Part shown: one piece after another, positions 11,385 to 21,672 of the stretch | Layout: every line of letters begins with the position of its first letter | How positions within the stretch are numbered: position 1 is the first letter of the stretch | Assembly (NCBI GenBank): GCA_001655205.1 | Contig: LPNZ01002881.1 | Location: 1 to 33,345 of the forward strand | DNA length: 33,345 bases | Reading direction: 5' to 3' | DNA from: Lenisia limosa | Taxonomy: Eukaryota > Breviatea | The notes under the pieces: generated by a model | Databases searched by the model: none | Told to the model about the DNA's origin: nothing | Seen by the model: the letters and a program-made list of their open reading frames with translations, nothing else | Translations under genes and position numbers: made by a program

Positions 11385-11440
11385 ATTATCTCAACAAAGA
11401 AGGCTCCGGGGGATTGACCCACTTCGTGTCACAAATAAAA
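11385..11440 (-). promoter_or_regulatory. Candidate SECIS element in the selenoprotein S 3' UTR
   Basis: On the minus strand GTGA (11432-11429) is followed 13 nt later by AA in an apical loop (11415-11414) and 20 nt later by TGA (11393-11391). Between them GAAG/CTTC and GGG/CCC can pair, with a bulge. The order and spacing match the eukaryotic SECIS plan (RUGA - helix - AA - helix - UGA). It lies about 64 nt after the UGA codon, within the workable range. Weak points are an imperfect helix II, poor pairing below the quartet, and GTGA instead of the commoner ATGA. Confidence 0.35.
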
Positions 11441-11489
11441 CGCAAAGAGGACTGTTATTGAATGGTCCACTTCCCCTAGAAAGTGGTAA

Positions 11490-12872
11490 CTAACGTCATC
11501 CTCCTCCACGCTTTGGGCCAGCTCTTTTTGAGGGTCTAAGGATTAAGACCTTTGTGAAAAGAGATAAAGAAAAATGCCAAACACGCAGACACAATTAAGC
11601 AGCAGGATATATGTACTTTGTTGAGGCTGCCTCAATCACTAGCATGCACTGAACAAAGCCAAGCAAAAACAATGCGCCATTTAAAATGCAAAAAGAAACG
11701 TGTGAACAACGGGTGAAGCAAGCTAACAAGTAAAAGTTACACATGAAACTAATAAATATTTTGAATAATAACAATGTCTTAGTATCTTGAAAAGACTAAT
11801 CTGAAGACAAAAGGTCCTTATTATGATGTCTAACCTGTACGAGGCTGCCCCGCTTGACTGAAGAGGATTGTAGCTTGCTAAGGGGATAAATTATCTGAAG
11901 CACGATGTCACATAAAAAGGACCCTGATCTTTGAAATTAAAAAAACTCATCAGAAACTTTTCCCCTGCTTACATTTGGAGGTTGACACCTTTGCAGCTCC
12001 CTAGTTGGTAAAATTTTTAAAAGATTAAAAAATAGCGGCGGGGGGAGCGGGTAACAGAAAAATACCAAAAAAAAAAGACTTTCCTTTTTGCTATCATATC
12101 ACTTTTTGGGTCATTTTCACACCTGCGAAATATCATATTCCACGTAGTGATTTTATAACCATATCCCCGCGTGTATGACAATTGACCGTCAAGTCTCAAT
12201 GAACTCTCGTGCTATCTTCTTTCATAATTCCGACTCGAAGTCGGCCATATGATCATATCCCTTGTATATATGGGTCAACACTCTTTACAGAGTGGGGGGG
12301 GGGGGGCTGAAAACAATTGAANNNNNNNNNNNNNNNNNNNNNNNNNNNNNNNNNNNNNNNNNNNNNNNNNNNTTGTCTTTTCATGATGGGGCTTAGTTGG
12401 CCTGATGGGAGGTTAGCAAGCGAAGCTGATGAATCCATTCAAAATACTCCATTACTTTGATACCCATCACACTCTTCCTTAGCCTTTTTTCTTGTCTCAT
12501 TGATATCATTTTGCATCTTTTCAAGCCAACTTGCTCTAGCTTCCAAACGATCCTCTTCAGACACTAAAAATGGTGTTGAGAAGAATACCACGATAGGTCA
12601 ACCAACCTTTAACTCCAGAAGTTTGAATAACATGTGCTGATGAGTACCACAACGATGTGAGTTGAGGGAGGAACACGTACACAGTGAAGATTGCACCAAG
12701 AATAATGACCCAATGATCGACGAACGACGTCCAGCCCAGCTACAGAAATTAATGATCGATTAATGTTAATAATACTCTTAAAATAACTATAAACTACATA
12801 GAAGAGACTGGTGGGTGCATTCCCTTATTTAGAGAAATTGAAACCGACTTCAAGGGCAGCGAAGATGTCCAT
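11490..12872 (-). CDS. SELENOS: Selenoprotein S (VIMP) orthologue with a UGA-encoded penultimate selenocysteine
   Basis: Exon 1 (12872-12849) starts in good context (AAAATGG): MDIFAALE. Exon 2 (12739-12607) encodes a membrane segment (VIILGAIFTVYVFLPQL). Exon 3 (from 12563) encodes the coiled coil SEEDRLEARASWLEKMQNDI. Two C-terminal exons, 11857-11835 and 11535-11490, join in phase as SSGAASYRPSKRAGPKRGGG, then TGA (11498-11496), CGT and TAG (11492-11490). Known: SELENOS is an ER membrane protein of the retrotranslocation (ERAD, p97/Derlin) complex, with one N-terminal TM, a VCP-binding helix and a Gly-rich tail ending GGUG. The tail here matches that pattern, hence U-R-stop. The exon(s) between about 12440 and 11857 are unresolved and may lie partly in the N gap. 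A TGA near 12440 in exon 3 read-through is probably intronic. The whole model is multi-exon and inferred by hand. Confidence 0.75.
11496..11498 (-). other. In-frame UGA, predicted selenocysteine codon
   Basis: The last exon reads ...CGT GGA GGA GGA TGA CGT TAG. The UGA follows GGG and precedes one codon and a TAG, the position where SELENOS and SELENOK carry Sec. Taking it as the stop would remove only the redox centre. Confidence 0.7.
12322..12372. other. Assembly gap (51 N) within selenoprotein S
   Basis: Lies near a G14 run (12293-12306). It sits between the coiled-coil exon and the C-terminal exons, so part of the middle of the protein may be missing from the assembly. Confidence 0.95.
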
Positions 12873-13106
12873 TTTGAGATCAGAGGGTTGTACTCCTAAC
12901 TGCAGTTACACTCAGCGCTTCTGCTGTTTTTTTGTTTTCTTTATTCCGTTTTTCACAAAAAACTACCAACAACGCGCATGGCGATGGCGTATATACCTTG
13001 GCGATCTTGTCTTGCCACGCATTTCTTTTGCTCTTGGCCCCTTTTTCGACCCCTGGTGCCCGTTGATACCGTTGATGTAATTTGATTGCACTTTGAGGAC
13101 TTTAAT
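12873..13106. other. Divergent intergenic region, selenoprotein S / heparinase-like gene
   Basis: About 230 bp between two divergent start codons. An in-frame upstream stretch of selenoprotein S (GVQPSDLK before MDIF) is open back to about 12903, so a slightly longer N-terminus is possible. Otherwise I see no gene. Confidence 0.45.
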
Positions 13107-16100
13107 ATGTGTGGTGCAGCAACCCAGTTTACAAAGTATTTGTCACTTCCCTTTCTATATCTATTTGTCTTCCTTGCAGCCTCAGTCGTGAGATCTTCTT
13201 CTTACTCCTCAGCTCCTCCCGAGTTCCAAGGTTAGTCCAAAACAGTATTATTCTCCGTGTATAATCGGCAATCTTGTCCTATCCGTAACCACGTCACAGG
13301 ACTTCTGTCCAAATACTCTGCTCTTCTCCCAACAGTACCTTCCACGTTAAATGAAAACCTCATCCCAACCCCCGTTCCTCTCAGGTTCTTGGATTTGGTA
13401 AGCTGGGGGTCAAATTGGTTTCTAAAAGAACCAAAATCCTCACATCTTTTCTCATCATTTTAAAGAAATATCATAATATTCTGGAAATCCGTCCTTAACC
13501 CTTATTATTGTCTGACATTGATACATTAAATATATTCTGACTTTTGACGGTTACAGATTTCAGCCTTGAATTCCACCAGCAAAAGTGATGATGATTCATG
13601 TGACATTTCTAACATTTGGTCGAACAGAGTTGCTGTTGGGCCTTTAGTGCCAAAGGTTTGATTCGGGATTTTCTTGAAGTATCACCTGTAATTAGCCTGA
13701 CCCTGCGGAGTCCTACTGCAGAGTCCAGGCCAGTTCTGGAACACTAAATTTCAAAGTAGGTACCTGGACCATCAGTAAGATAGAAGTTTATGCATCAATA
13801 AATTTATACCTTGCTGCAAAAGGTTTAAACTTGTTACAGGTAAAAGACCTCCCGACCTCCATCCATTCTAAGCCTTCTGCTTACCCATCATGGGCTGTTT
13901 TCAACCATCAGGTTACTGGGGTATTGAACTGGGTTACTGAAACGAAGTACCGTAATGTCATAGTAGGACTTCCCATGTTATTGAGAAGACTGTAAAATAG
14001 CTGTTCATCGGAAATTTGCACCTACACCTTTTCCAGAAAGCCGTTTCACTAATTCAGATTCCTTCCTCTCATGTTGGAGATAAACTATTACTTAAGTTAC
14101 AATGGACCCGCGTTTTTGGAGGGACTGCCTCTGAATGCAATGATGAAGAAAAGGTTTGCACTTATAGTTTGCTCAGTTTCTACTAAACCGGTATAACATG
14201 TCTAGGTTGACGGAGTATGTACTGTTCCCTATATCGGAGATTGGGACCTTGCAACTCCCGCTGGCATTTTACTTTTTTGGGTAGGTTGTTTTTGTTTATT
14301 CATATTGGTTAGAAAGAGCCCCTTTAGTATATGACATGTACATGTGTCTCAAAAAGAAGTTTCAACATGCTGTTTTTTTTTTGTTCAATTTTTAGGGACG
14401 AACAGGAGGATCTAAGTTTGAGCAGATTACTGGACCTCATTCACCCAATCCAGCGCCTTTAACATACAGGTAGTGTCACTAAAATGTTACGTAAGCCAAT
14501 GTTTATCACCTCTATTTCATCTTCTGAATTTAGCTTGTCTTACTATTTAGTGCAATTGCGGAAATTGCCTACCCCATTCCAGAGAGTTTACAACATGTTT
14601 CTAAACTGTCTGTTGCCATTGTTGTCATAAACCAGGTAATATCTGTTAAAACTTGCGTATGCATACAGTACATATGATATATATATATATCTGTAATACA
14701 AACTCTGTCCTCTACCCTTTTTAGTGTCAGTGCTTTTTTTCTCCGTTATTATTCTATTACAGTCACCTGGGGGCTGTGTTGATGGCGCATGTAGCTCAGT
14801 ATCAGGCACAGGGTATTCCTTTAAATTGTTAACCTCAACGTTGATGTCAAGACGGCAGTTCCAACCACCGTATGATGGGTACTATTCTAGATCAGCTTTG
14901 ATCTACGATTTAATTTGTGGATGTGGTGCTGATCATTTAGGATTGAACCAGTTGAAGGGGTTCCGACTCTATTTGGAGGAATTCAAGAAATGGTCAATAA
15001 ACGGTACGCTATATTGTCCTCGACTGATTTTCCAGAGTAGCCTTTGCCAGCCTAAAGTGTCAAACATCACCAGCTACACAAGATTGGGGACACGCATTCA
15101 ATTGGAGGTGAGAGGTCTTCTCACTCTGACTTTACATTTTAGATTGACATTTGACCAGAAGATATACGGCGGGTATAATTGTCCTGCAGCAGCGGACCTC
15201 AATAAAGAAATACCCTCTAACATCCAAGTTAGTGAAATAGGAATACTTTGTTTTTGCTTTTGACATTTCTTTTTGCGAAAGTTTGAACGCGTTCTTTTAT
15301 TCTCGTTACCATTTTGGTAACACCACAGGATCACCCATTATTTTCTCCATACTTTGAGGCAAGCGCTTCGGAATCTTCAACAAAGTAGGATTGCTAATTT
15401 ATTGCCATTATTAACTTCTTTAAAGTAATGCAAATAAAGCATTTTATTAAATCCACGATTCAAGTTCCTTTCAAATTTCACATATTTCAGTACACTAATT
15501 GACCGTTACCTAGATTCGATTCAGCCACTTCAGCACTTTACGTCCTAGCCTTTGAACGAGCCTGTCATGGTGAGCATCTTTTCACAATACACTACATTGG
15601 TTGTTCATTTTCACCAACATACTGTTTAGCGCAAACGTACAATCGTTTTTGGGGCCCCCATTCCAACCTTTTCTAGGCCACTATGGAGTTATAACGCAGA
15701 ATGTCGTAACTGAAAGTGGACTAAGATGTAGATTCACCAGCTCTCAGGTTGGTCATGGACGTTGATTTTTTTGAGACTATTTCGCATGAATAATCTTTTA
15801 GGTGAAGCAAGTTCTTGAGAAAGTGGCAGAAGTAGAGACTGCAAGATACTCGAAATGGACATGGACTCATGGTAGGTTACGGAATTTTCCGGTTTTGCTT
15901 TTTTTGATTGGTATTATGATATGATAGGTTTCTAAACACAAGTATAATTTGGATTTTGATTGTAATACGCGTAGTATGTCTTCACTACACGATCTTACAT
16001 TCAGGCTACTCGGAGTGGGATTTAGGTACTAACCCTCCTGTTCGCTTCTGGGCCCATATGGTGAGACAGGGGAGGGGTGGAGTTCTGGTGGTGCTGACGA

Positions 16101-19100
16101 TAATTTATTCAGCCGCATTCATTACTGATAGCGCAGATTGACGTTATGGGAGACTACATATCCTCAGACCTTTTGGAGACGATATTTGCCGAAATCGACA
16201 CCAGAGCTTTGGATTTCATAAATGCCGCAGATACTAGGTTGGTGTTGGTGGTGTCTCCTTGAGTGTAGTATGTATTTGTCTTTAATGTTTACATGATTTG
16301 TTTCACATTTCTTTTTAAGTAATTTAACATTTTATTTTATTGAAAAAACTATCTCCGCATAGTGATAATTGTCCCCCCTCACGCTTCCATTGATTGATAT
16401 AGATATTGGACGGTGGCCAATGGTAACAATTGGACTCCCATTTTGGTTTGTCAACCAGGAATCACTTGTTAGACTTAATTTTGTTCATATTGATTTAAGC
16501 TGATTAATTGGGTTCTCTTGAATACAAAGTTTTGTATAATAGTTATGCTCATTTTGGGTGAATATTGACATATTCCAGTCGGCGCCTGCCATTTATTGGG
16601 CCGCAGTTTCATGGAATCGCAACCGTGTGCTTGCAACCGAATTGGCCAAAACAGTTTATGAGGTTGGGTGACTATGTGTCCTCTTCAAGAGATGAGAAGG
16701 AACATCATTTTTTGCTGGGCTTGTTTCACCCCTTGTAGGTAGCGTACTGGCATAGGGAGTTTTATGGCCGTGATGGGTCGTATCAAGAAGGCTACAGTTA
16801 CTCCACACATAGTCTGAGAAACATTCTCCATATAAACTCAGTTGCTGGTATGTGCTTTTCTCCAAATTTTCATTTCTTTTTCAAAACACTTAATTCTTCT
16901 AAATTCCTCTCTATTTGATGTATTAGTTGGCAGCTTTGGCCTACCTCTTGATGGCAACGATTGGTCAAGATTCAAATCTTATTCAGACTGGGCTTTGCTT
17001 ATGATGGGGTAGGAATTCTCGTACTGCTTGCTACGTGCTCTTCGTAATAGGCTTTTCACAAACCAGAGCTGATGGGAGAGTGACCAACTTTGCAGATAGC
17101 CATGATAACAATGGTATTTCAGAAGGAGCACTGTTGTATTTGAGAGCACCTGGTATGTAGATACTGTGATGGAGCGGTGTTTTTATTGGCTTAACAGAAC
17201 AGATGTTTACATGTGTCAGCCCTGGATGTTCAAATCTATTGGTAAGCTTAAACTAGTTTAGAATTACTTCTCTTATCGTTTTTCTCTCTCAAACTGTTTA
17301 GACGCTCACCCATCCTCAACATGTCGAGATATTCTAAGAGACGCACCCCCTCTCTTTGAACCTTGTCACACCTCTCAATACTACAGATATAACTGGTCTG
17401 GGGCCAATCTTCGATTGAAAATAAGAAGTACAAAATAGGTAGAATCTACCCTATTAGAGATATTGGATTATTGTAATATACTACAATAATCACACGTATA
17501 TTATATCATATCCTTGTACCTATTTCTTTCATTATCTTTTGATATCATTGCTGACCCTTGGTAGGTTCTCTAAGCCAATTGACTATGTTTGGGCTTTTCC
17601 CACTCTGATGGCAGGTATCAATGAAAACGCTCATCAAGAATGCCAGCAAAGTCTCAATGTTTGTTTATTTTGTTTCCAGGGTACTTTTCTTGATCATTAG
17701 GTTGCATATGATACGTAGATTGTACATCTTACGTTTTCAGGGAGACCCATCCAGCTCATTACATCGACTCAAAAGCATGTTCACCGAATACCTTACTGAT
17801 TCTGTTCTGGACACTACTATCATAAAAGAGATACAGGTTGGCACGAACAAATTTTAGACATATGATATACTATAGTTATGATAAATATACAGCATATTGT
17901 AATGTTTTCAACAAGAATATCCTGATACAGTAGGGTGCCTCGACTGCTGCCACCGCTTTTAAAGGTTTGAGCTTCTCGTCAGTTCTATCTTTCGAGGATT
18001 ATGAACAATATATGATATGTGATTTCAATTTAAAAGGATGATTCTGTTTAGACGGAGGCTATGGTCTCATTTGGATGACTCAAGATAATAGTGCACCTTT
18101 GGAGGTAAGAATATGCTTACACAGGGTATCTTCTGTTGACCCAAATAACCAACAGGGTGAAATAAGAGATCTCTATTCAACCTCCCTTCTTGGAATTAGT
18201 GCTGTTCAAAACAGTCATCCCCATACTGAACTGGACTTTGGAACAGTTTTATGGACTTCTGCAGGTACAAGGCTACTTGAAGAAGCTGGGTGAGTTCATT
18301 CTTTGCCTTCAACCTCTCACTGTCTCAGATATGCATCAATTGGCAAGGATTACTATAGTCAAGACGCTCCTGACCAAAACGCCCTTGGTCATAACACCCT
18401 TGTTGTCAGAAATGCACAATGGCCTTTAGGTGATAACACATCGGAAGCGTCTCAGATCAAGGATATGGTGGACGGGGATAGGAATTTCAATCCTCTTTCA
18501 TAACTTCTTGAGGCCATTTATCAATAGACACAACTTCTCACTTGACCAGGACGGAACTATTGAGGCGACAACGGTATCGGACTTCCCTGTTCTTCACCTG
18601 GATGGCTCTCGTGTCTATGGTAGAGATGTTGATCAGGTATTTTAGTGTAATAGTATGTGTCCATTATTACATTCCAGACGATAAGCCCTGGACTAGGTCA
18701 GCTCCAAAGCATGTTAAGGAGCGTTATGCCAATATCATCTGGCGTATTTGCCATTGTGGACTCATTTGCCTCACGGTAAGCAAAGAGTACGGCAACGAAT
18801 TCAAACATTTCTCTCACATACACCACAGATCTGACAGAGGGGCAGTATTCGTTGACAATTTTTTTCATGCTTTTGACACAACTCCAAAGGTACTGCACGT
18901 GTTGTGTTGAATTTTATATGTATTTCTGTTTGACTTTTGTAGACATCATGTACGTATTACATGAAGAACAACCTTCAAGCAGAAGTATCAGGAAGTATGG
19001 TTTTTTTTATGATGGAATATTGAACGTTGACTCTTCAAAGATTTATTCCACAGATCAAATTTTGATTTCTCCTATGTGTTCACGAATTGAGCGCGTTACT

Positions 19101-21038
19101 GATTCCCTTGTTGGTGCTTCTTCTATTACAGGTTCGGGTGATTTTAGGAGAAATGAAGTGAATGAACCCACTTTATCACTTTGAGCCAACTGTCTGTTTA
19201 GGAGCTTCTATTTCACCAGGTTCATGGAGAGATGATGGAGCGAAAGAGGTGGATACTAAAAATCACAAATTTCTCAAAAGGTTTGACTGGCTTGTTATTT
19301 TATCCTCCTCTGAACCGCCGGATTGATAGCTTCGTAATATACCTATAATATTTATACATGCTAAGCAGGAAATACACTTTTTTTTTTTCCTTTCTGGACT
19401 TGGACAGAGTCCCTCCCGCAGGGTTTCTTTCTAGGTTTGTAACCCCCCCCCCCATATTATTTTTGATCCTGGTCAATCCGTGGTTCTGGGGATAAAACTA
19501 TCTTAAGCCCTCTGCAGAGTAACCTGATACTTCATCGTTTCTTCATCTCCCTTTTTACTTTTTAGATTTGTGTACCAATCTACAACTTCTGAGGTGAGAA
19601 GAGCGTATGGTCCAAGTTAATGTGAAAAGCGTATTTTTAATTTAATGAGATCTCTCTACTCCGTATTTGTTCTCAATAGTTCAGGAAGTTGGTTCTCGCA
19701 TCTTCATCCTTGCTGCCAATAGGTAGGTTCCTACGTGTACATTGCTAATATTACTTACCTACCTTAGAACAGATGTGACTATATCCCGCGCAGACTCGTC
19801 AGGTCCTTTGACTAGAGGTGGACAGAATATCCTTGTTTGGAAGGTGGAGGTTAGCAAGGCCTGGAACTCTTCTTTGCATTTAGTGGTTTCTACTTTCTTT
19901 ATACATAGATAGGCTCTGATGCTTTTTGGCTTGAGGTGAGGCCGATAGGTGACTCCTGGCAAATATTTGCTCTTCATAAGTATGAGGGCTGATAGTATAT
20001 TATATCATATCATATAGTATCTAGAAGAGCCAGAAAAGTGGAATTTCAATATTTCTGTCACCATTGCAATCGGACTTAATTGATTGTCTTAAGGACAATG
20101 CCGGTCACCCCTTGCCATGAATCCTGCCAAACTTGCAGTGTGATAAGTGACTCATCAAAGTGCTTATCATGTCCTCTGAATTCTGCCCTTTCAAACGGCC
20201 ACTGCAATGGTTTGGTTTATCAAATTTAGAAAATCACATTGTAATATTGTGTATCAACCATGAGGGTGGGGTAGGAAATACTATATTGAATGATCACTCA
20301 TTGGGAAATGACTAATTCATTTGACCTGACATATAGCCGTAAAATGCCCCGAGAATTGCAAAGTCTGTTCCACTGCCGGGTGTAACCAATGCAATTACCC
20401 CTATTCATTGAAAGAAAACAGCTGCATATGTGAGGAGGTTTTTTTGTGAATACGAATACAATACCTTTTTGTTGGTTTACAACCTTAGTGAATTGTCATC
20501 CCGGCTGTGAGACATGCTCTGGCCAATGGAGAACGGAATGTCTCAGCTGCTCTGGGAATCTTTCCTTACAACCAGATCACTCTTGTCAGAGGATCGGTAT
20601 GCCCCCTCCCAAAATTGCTCTTATTTGCCCAGAACCCACAAATATTGCGTCGTCTTCTGAGACTCCACAGACATCCGATGAGATTTCTGAAGGCAGCTCC
20701 AGCGGTTCAACAATGCTTATCATCGCCGGAATAATGGGTTGGGTTTGGCTTGCGTTGAATATTTTGGTCATTTCACATTATTGACATTTAACGAATGATC
20801 TTTACGGTTTAGTAATCTCTGGAATTGGACTTTCTGCGGTGTTTGCTCTTCGACAGAAAGGGAAACGTAAGTCGGGATCGTCAAAATATTGAACAAAGTT
20901 GAAGATCTCTACCTTGTTTCAATTCTTTACAGTTCAGGAGGTGTTCAACTGCCAACCAATCGGGGTAGTAAGGACACTACTTTCTCAACAATAACAATGC
21001 CAAGTCCAGTGACTCAGCAGGAGCTCCACACAATATAG
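13107..21038 (+). CDS. Membrane-anchored heparinase II/III-fold protein with furin-like Cys-rich repeats
   Basis: About 44 exons join in phase to about 1,300 residues. Order: signal peptide (LPFLYLFVFLAASVV, exon 13107-13230); an N-terminal domain of unknown type (13300-15230); an alpha/alpha-toroid (about 15330-17660) with NGNNWTPIL, DGSYQEGYSYSTHS and ADSHDNN; a beta-sandwich (about 17740-19300) with HPHTELDFGTVLW and ALGHNTLVV; three Cys-rich modules (20095-20210 CHESCQTC, 20338-20420 CPENCKVC, 20490-20590 CHPGCETC); a TM helix (MLIIAGIMVISGIGLSAVF, 20713-20855); and a basic tail stopping at TAG 21036-21038. Known: this fold covers polysaccharide lyases and dermatan-sulfate epimerase, with catalytic Tyr/His in the DG..EG..Y and H.H/HNT regions, which are present here. 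Inferred: a cell-surface enzyme on uronic-acid polysaccharides, catalytic domain outside. Substrate and lyase-versus-epimerase activity cannot be told. Least certain: exon edges near 15107-15163, 17394-17566 and 20031. Confidence 0.75.
19443..19453. repeat. C11 homopolymer in an intron of the heparinase-like gene
   Basis: Lies in the unusually long intron (about 280 bp) before the exon RFVYQSTTSE. It is one of several G/C homopolymers in the window. Confidence 0.6.
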
Positions 21039-21672
21039 TGCTAACTTGGTTCTGGTTTAATATGTAGATGTTCATGATCAAATATTAAGTTGTGACTGGG
21101 CTGTGAAAGATATTGAGAGCTTAAAAGCTCAGTGTAAGCGTGTAGCCGATGGGTTCGTAAATCAGAAGGTTGCAAGCAAGTGATTTGATGAATTGATGAA
21201 TGAAATGATTATGAATTGTGAAATGGGGCAGGGGGGGGGGGNNNNNNNNNNNNNNNNNNNNNNNNNNNNNNNNNNNNNNNNNNNNNNNNNNNNNNNNNNN
21301 NNNNNNNNNNNNNNNNNNNNNNNNTTGACCCTTTTCCCTCTTCTTGTAGTTATGAGAAACATTGATGAAACAATTGAAACATTAGTCGAATAAAAATAAC
21401 AAAGTAGTCCAAAAAGAAGGTATCGCCAGGAGAATGCCAATCTGTCCACCATCCATAAGAGATAGTTAATTCATCAAGACGTATACGCTGATACAGAGTG
21501 GGTAGTGGTCATGGCGAGCTGATGGAAAGTGTGGATAATGATTTAAAAATTATTTATGAGCTTTCACATTTGATGTATCGTATCTCCTAACATATCATAT
21601 CTTATTCTATTATTTTTTTGAAAAATCATAATTCTGACCCATTAACTCCCTGCTCTCTCACACACTTAGAAC
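21039..21672. other. Intergenic region with gap, between two head-to-tail plus-strand genes
   Basis: About 630 bp with no supported gene. It contains a G10 run (21232-21241) adjoining an N gap (21242-21324), short AT-rich direct repeats (gatgaattgatgaatgaa) and the ATCATATC motif (21594-21601). It should hold the 3' UTR of the heparinase-like gene and the promoter of the RabGAP gene. Confidence 0.5.
21242..21324. other. Assembly gap (83 N)
   Basis: N run starting immediately after a G10 tract in the intergenic region. Confidence 0.95.

Noticed and set aside
11480-11530. Alternative minus-strand frame KELAQSVEEDDVSYHF
   Set aside because: It overlaps the last selenoprotein S exon in another frame and has no in-phase upstream exon, whereas the PSKRAGPKRGGG-U-R frame does.
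11621-11635. Perfect palindrome ttgaggctgcctcaa, considered as a hairpin element
   Set aside because: A single 7-bp stem inside an intron with no neighbouring partner or repeat copies; likely chance.
14588-14809. Minus-strand frame MPDTELHAPSTQPPGDC
   Set aside because: Antisense to two exons and an intron of the heparinase-like gene, with no splice or homology support.
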